Source: Taibaiella sp.
Lineage (GTDB): Bacteria; Bacteroidota; Bacteroidia; Chitinophagales; Chitinophagaceae
Assembly: GCA_016786705.1 (NCBI GenBank)
Contig: JAEUVV010000008.1
Span: forward strand, 1-64,000
DNA length: 64,000 bases
Direction: 5' to 3'
A program made the translations under genes and the position numbers. Shown one piece after another: positions 61,185 to 64,000 of this stretch; within the stretch, counting starts at the first letter, position 1, and each line of letters opens with the position of its first letter. The notes under the pieces were generated by a model, which saw only the letters and a program-made list of their open reading frames with translations, had not been told where the DNA came from and did no database searches.

Positions 61185-61961
61185 CTAATGCGCGTGCTGG
61201 TGAACCGGCCCATGATCGTGTGCTCTATGATCGTGGCTGATAAAAGTGGTCAATAAGGCAAGGGCAATAGCCGACAGGGTCAATGCCCATTTTTTCCAGG
61301 AAATCGCATGTAGCTTATTACCGCTTTCATAGAATATAGTGGTGCCTATGTGCAAAAAGGAACCTGTAACCATAGCAATAATATAGGGCAATATTTTCTG
61401 GAACCCTATGATACTGATCCCAAAATAATGGGTCAGCAAGCTGGAGGCAGGGCTTAAGGCGGCGAATAAGGCGAGTAAACCAAATACTTTACCCCTCCTG
61501 TTCTTATTATGGATCAATAAAGAAGCGATCAGCATGGCTTCGGGCAATTTATGTAAAGCAATGGCGATATATAAAGCCGGTACCGTACTGCCATCATGGT
61601 AAGTGGCCCCTAAAGGTACTCCCTCAGCAAAAGCATGTACCGCCATACCTACGATAAGGCTTAGCGCGGGGATATGATGATGATCGTGACCAAGGTGCGC
61701 GTGCCCGTGCTCTACCCCATGGGTAAATTTTTGCAGGAACTGCTGCAGGAAAAAACCTGCCAGCATGTAGGCTCCCATTGAGAAGCCAAGCTCGGCAGCA
61801 GACTCAGGCACCAGGTGCAACATAGTCACACTCAGCAAATAGGCCCCTGAAAAAGTGAGCAGGTAATTCATTTTATTATCTGTCCACCGGCGATACATTA
61901 TAGGCAATAAGCCACCAAGAATGGTGACCGCAAATAATAAAACATTATACAGTATCGTCAT
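61185..61961 (-). CDS. ZIP family divalent metal transporter
   Basis: 258 residues, eight membrane segments. Metal-site motifs: TLMLHLVPES-like HLVPESAAELGFSMG near residue 50, AVHAFAEGVPLGATYHDG near 108 and ALHKLPEAMLIASLLIHN near 135 in TM5. A histidine-rich loop lies between TM3 and TM4 (HGVEHGHAHLGHDHHH) and another at the C-terminus (HDHRAHDHGPVHQHAH). It imports zinc, or possibly iron or manganese, into the cytoplasm. Single gene with a very good promoter. Confidence 0.93.
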   Translation of the reverse strand: MTILYNVLLFAVTILGGLLPIMYRRWTDNKMNYLLTFSGAYLLSVTMLHLVPESAAELGFSMGAYMLAGFFLQQFLQKFTHGVEHGHAHLGHDHHHIPALSLIVGMAVHAFAEGVPLGATYHDGSTVPALYIAIALHKLPEAMLIASLLIHNKNRRGKVFGLLALFAALSPASSLLTHYFGISIIGFQKILPYIIAMVTGSFLHIGTTIFYESGNKLHAISWKKWALTLSAIALALLTTFISHDHRAHDHGPVHQHAH

Positions 61962-61968
61962 AGGCGCA

Positions 61969-61999
61969 CAAAATTAAACAATCTGCGAAAACCTTCAAA
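61969..61999 (-). promoter_or_regulatory. Promoter of the ZIP transporter gene
   Basis: Minus strand TTTG (61996-61999), then 19 bases, then TAATTTTG (61969-61976): an almost ideal Bacteroidota promoter, 7 bases before the ATG at 61961. The RNA should have a very short leader. Confidence 0.65.
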
Positions 62000-62018
62000 T
62001 GTATATTTATAAAAAGAC

Positions 62019-62026
62019 TAATTTTG
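62019..62026 (+). promoter_or_regulatory. TAnnTTTG element before the DUF721 gene
   Basis: TAATTTTG, exact match, 4 bases before the ATG at 62031. The transcript would begin almost at the start codon, which suggests a near-leaderless mRNA. Confidence 0.4.
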
Positions 62027-62030
62027 GAGC

Positions 62031-62312
62031 ATGGGAGCGATTTCAATAACGGATGCCTTAAAACAGGTCATGGAAAGCAGTGGCTGGAAACAGCGCATCC
62101 ACGAGATAAGGCTGCGCCGGGACTGGGAGACAATAGTGGGCAAAACCATAGCCCGGTATACCAGTGAGCTGAGTCTTAGAAATGGCCGGCTTACTTTGGG
62201 AACTTCTGTTGCGCCCTTAAAGCAGGAATTACATTTTGCCAAAGACACTATTAAGCAAAACATCAACGAATATTATAAAGAAACGGTAGTTATCGAGGTT
62301 ATTATCCGGTAA
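62031..62312 (+). CDS. DUF721 (DciA-like) protein
   Basis: 93 residues. AISITDALKQVMESSGWKQ, then HEIRLRRDWETIVGKTIARY and LSLRNGRLTLGTSVAPLKQEL are the DUF721 core. Long members (DciA) load the DnaB helicase in bacteria lacking DnaC; short ones like this are common in Bacteroidota, and their role is less certain but nucleic-acid binding is likely. Divergent from the ZIP gene and convergent with the M1 peptidase gene. Confidence 0.85.
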   Translation: MGAISITDALKQVMESSGWKQRIHEIRLRRDWETIVGKTIARYTSELSLRNGRLTLGTSVAPLKQELHFAKDTIKQNINEYYKETVVIEVIIR

Positions 62313-62430
62313 TACCAGTAAAGTTTGCCGGATGCGAAACCAGCCACAAAACAGTAATGGCTTGCCGTAAACATTGGCGACTCTACTTTAAAAGTCTATT
62401 CCTGTATACAAAAACAGCAAAAAACTATAA

Positions 62431-62468
62431 AAAAAATGCGGATACCTCATTAGATATCCGCATTTTTT
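62431..62468. terminator. Bidirectional terminator before the M1 peptidase gene
   Basis: AAAAAATGCGGATA (62431-62444) and TATCCGCATTTTTT (62455-62468) form a perfect 14-bp stem with a 10-base loop between convergent genes. Confidence 0.85.
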
Positions 62469-62484
62469 GTGTCCTGTAAGCAAG

Positions 62485-64000
62485 TTAATCCTCCCCTGCC
62501 CCCAGGTCATACTTAACCTCTTTTTCGGAAAGAGAAGGTATCGCCGGCTTCGTGCCGAATTTGGCAATATTATTATCCGGCGTCCGGTCGATAAGTTTAT
62601 TGTAGGGATCCAGCCCGGCAAATTCCGGCTGCTCATTTACGATAAATTCAAAAGTCTTCTCGTTGCCATCCATTTTTATTTTCTGCAAAATCAAAGGATT
62701 ATAAGCCGATTTTGACTTATCTTTTACCGCACCGAAGATACCGATGTCGATATAATCATTTACCGGGACTTTCTTATTGTTACCGGCACTATCCACGCGG
62801 AACTTAACAGCGCCTACGGTCAGGTTAACTTTATACCTCCCATCCGGAAGCTTGTCATACTTCAGGTTTTTGACATAGTTTTCATAAACGGTTATCGTTT
62901 CAAAAAAGTCGGTGATGATGTACTTCAGGCTATCCGGTGTGGCGGCCCTGATATAGTCCACAAATTGTTTTGAAGTGGTATAAGGCGGCTCCTGGAAGGC
63001 GACTGCTGCAATGTACCTTTTCAGGGCAGCATTCAAAGTATCCTCGCCCAGGTAGTCCCGGAGGGCATACATGATCACGGACCCTTTCTGGTAGTAGATA
63101 TAAGATTGCTGCTCTACCAGCATTAATGGTTTCTCGCCCTTACCCTCAAAAGTCCTTGACCTCAGGTAGCCATCCATTTCATGTTTTAAGAACTTTTTCA
63201 TATTGTCTTTTCCATACCGTTGCTCCATAACCATTAAGGCACTGTACTGGGACATCGTTTCCGACATCACCGTCGCGCCCTGTACATTAGCACCGATCAC
63301 CTGGTGGGCCCACCACTGGTGCGCCACCTCGTGGGCGGTGATATAAAACGGCATGTCTATTTCATTCCAGTTAGCAGTATCTACTTTATTCGTAAAGCCT
63401 ACATTTTCCGAGAACGGGATCGTATTGGCAAAGGATTGCGCGAAAGAGGCAAATGCCGGGAATTCTATGATCCTTAGCTGGCGGAACTGGTACGGGGAAA
63501 AGTTTTTGCTGTAGTATTCCAATGATTTTTTCATGGCCAGCAACATATTATCTACATTGTATTCATGTGCTTTATCGTAATAAATCTCAAGGTTCACCCC
63601 ATTCCATTTATCTCTCTTCACTTTATAGCGGGCAGACTGGAACGCATAAAAGTTAAGGATCGGGTGATCCATTTTATAATGAAAATAATTCCTGCCGTTT
63701 TCGGTCCATTGTCTTTCCAGGTAGCCCGGAGCGATCGCCGTCTGATCGGCACTGGTGCTCACCCGGGCTTCAAAACGTACCCAGTCGGCATCATTTGAAA
63801 TATAAGTATTGGCATAGGCCGCCGTGTCATTTATAGAACGCATACTTTCTTTTCTGGGCAGCTCATGTTTCTTACGTTCCGCGTTAGAGCCCAACTCATA
63901 TTGCTCGTTGTAACCGAGGCTGGGCATCACAGAGCTATTAAAGAAAGTACCATTCTCAACAATCAGCGTACTAATCTCATCATTTGAGAACCCTTTAGGT
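62485..64000 (-). CDS. M1 family zinc metallopeptidase, N-terminus beyond the right edge
   Basis: At least 505 codons open to the window end; reading backwards from 63930 the frame continues through PKGFSNDEISTLIVENGTFF, so the start is outside. The gluzincin site is HEVAHQWWAHQ (63301-63336), preceded by NVGFTNKVDTANWNEIDMPF and followed by ATVMSETMSQYSALMVMEQ, which supplies the third ligand. A C-terminal Ig-like domain follows (VGAVKFRVDSAGNNKKVPVN). In Bacteroidota this peptidase is often fused to an N-terminal ABC-2 permease; the sequence near the edge would fit that, but only the peptidase end is visible. Confidence 0.88.
   Translation of the reverse strand, partial: PKGFSNDEISTLIVENGTFFNSSVMPSLGYNEQYELGSNAERKKHELPRKESMRSINDTAAYANTYISNDADWVRFEARVSTSADQTAIAPGYLERQWTENGRNYFHYKMDHPILNFYAFQSARYKVKRDKWNGVNLEIYYDKAHEYNVDNMLLAMKKSLEYYSKNFSPYQFRQLRIIEFPAFASFAQSFANTIPFSENVGFTNKVDTANWNEIDMPFYITAHEVAHQWWAHQVIGANVQGATVMSETMSQYSALMVMEQRYGKDNMKKFLKHEMDGYLRSRTFEGKGEKPLMLVEQQSYIYYQKGSVIMYALRDYLGEDTLNAALKRYIAAVAFQEPPYTTSKQFVDYIRAATPDSLKYIITDFFETITVYENYVKNLKYDKLPDGRYKVNLTVGAVKFRVDSAGNNKKVPVNDYIDIGIFGAVKDKSKSAYNPLILQKIKMDGNEKTFEFIVNEQPEFAGLDPYNKLIDRTPDNNIAKFGTKPAIPSLSEKEVKYDLGAGED

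Noticed and set aside
1..64000. tRNA, rRNA, CRISPR array, phage or transposase genes
   Set aside because: Looked for T-loop GGTTCGA-type sequences, regular short direct repeats and DDE or tyrosine recombinase motifs; none convincing.

Overview
The window reads as chromosomal DNA from a member of the Bacteroidota, most likely the Chitinophagaceae or a close relative. The signs are promoters of the TTTG / TAnnTTTG type instead of sigma70 boxes, A-rich leaders without Shine-Dalgarno sequences, TonB receptors with a carboxypeptidase-like N-terminal domain, a type IX secretion (T9SS) sorting domain, BshA of bacillithiol synthesis, and families such as DUF5689, DUF6428, DUF6132 and DUF6265. I see no tRNA, rRNA, CRISPR array, transposase, integrase or phage gene. 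Species cannot be named from this.

Left part (1-15.3 kb). A secreted protein runs off the left edge. After a long AT-rich gap come a TonB-dependent receptor and a truncated AraC regulator. A minus-strand run (10295 to 4518) encodes a Crp/Fnr regulator, a TauE/SafE exporter, a metallo-beta-lactamase/rhodanese protein, a free rhodanese, two small membrane proteins, a split YeeE/YedE transporter and a DUF2490 outer-membrane protein. Together these look like a sulfane-sulfur/sulfite handling operon. Divergently, an ArsR-controlled operon carries an unknown membrane protein, a DUF6428 protein, a ChrA chromate transporter, a metallophosphoesterase and an ACR3 arsenite exporter. It has no arsenate reductase, and its first three products all end in Cys-Cys.

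Accessory stretch (15.3-24.3 kb). Single plus-strand genes of AT-rich composition are separated by spacers rich in inverted repeats with GCTAAC/GTTAG ends: a broken ORF, an amidohydrolase, a DUF6265-YciI fusion and a DUF523 protein. The arrangement resembles a gene-cassette array and is the least ordinary part of the window. It is followed by an amino-acid permease, a DoxX-like protein, an orphan lipoprotein and a small membrane protein.

Core-like part (24.3-64 kb). This holds sbcDC; an operon of bshA, an ABC permease, a T9SS cargo protein and an M16 peptidase; a DUF5689 lipoprotein; a fatty acid desaturase; a BlaI/M56 regulatory pair; a deoxynucleoside kinase; a 1275-residue MMPL-acyltransferase-methyltransferase fusion; an aminotransferase; a helix-hairpin-helix protein; an acyl-CoA dehydrogenase; a DJ-1 protein and a GlcD-type oxidase; an MFS transporter; a phospholipase-A1-like outer-membrane protein; a TrmH-type RNA methyltransferase; a second TonB receptor; a LytS/LytR two-component operon with LiaF-like proteins; a ZIP transporter; a DUF721 protein; and an M1 peptidase cut by the right edge. 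Rho-independent terminators with 10-14 bp arms mark most unit ends.

All family calls come from reading motifs by eye. No database search was run.
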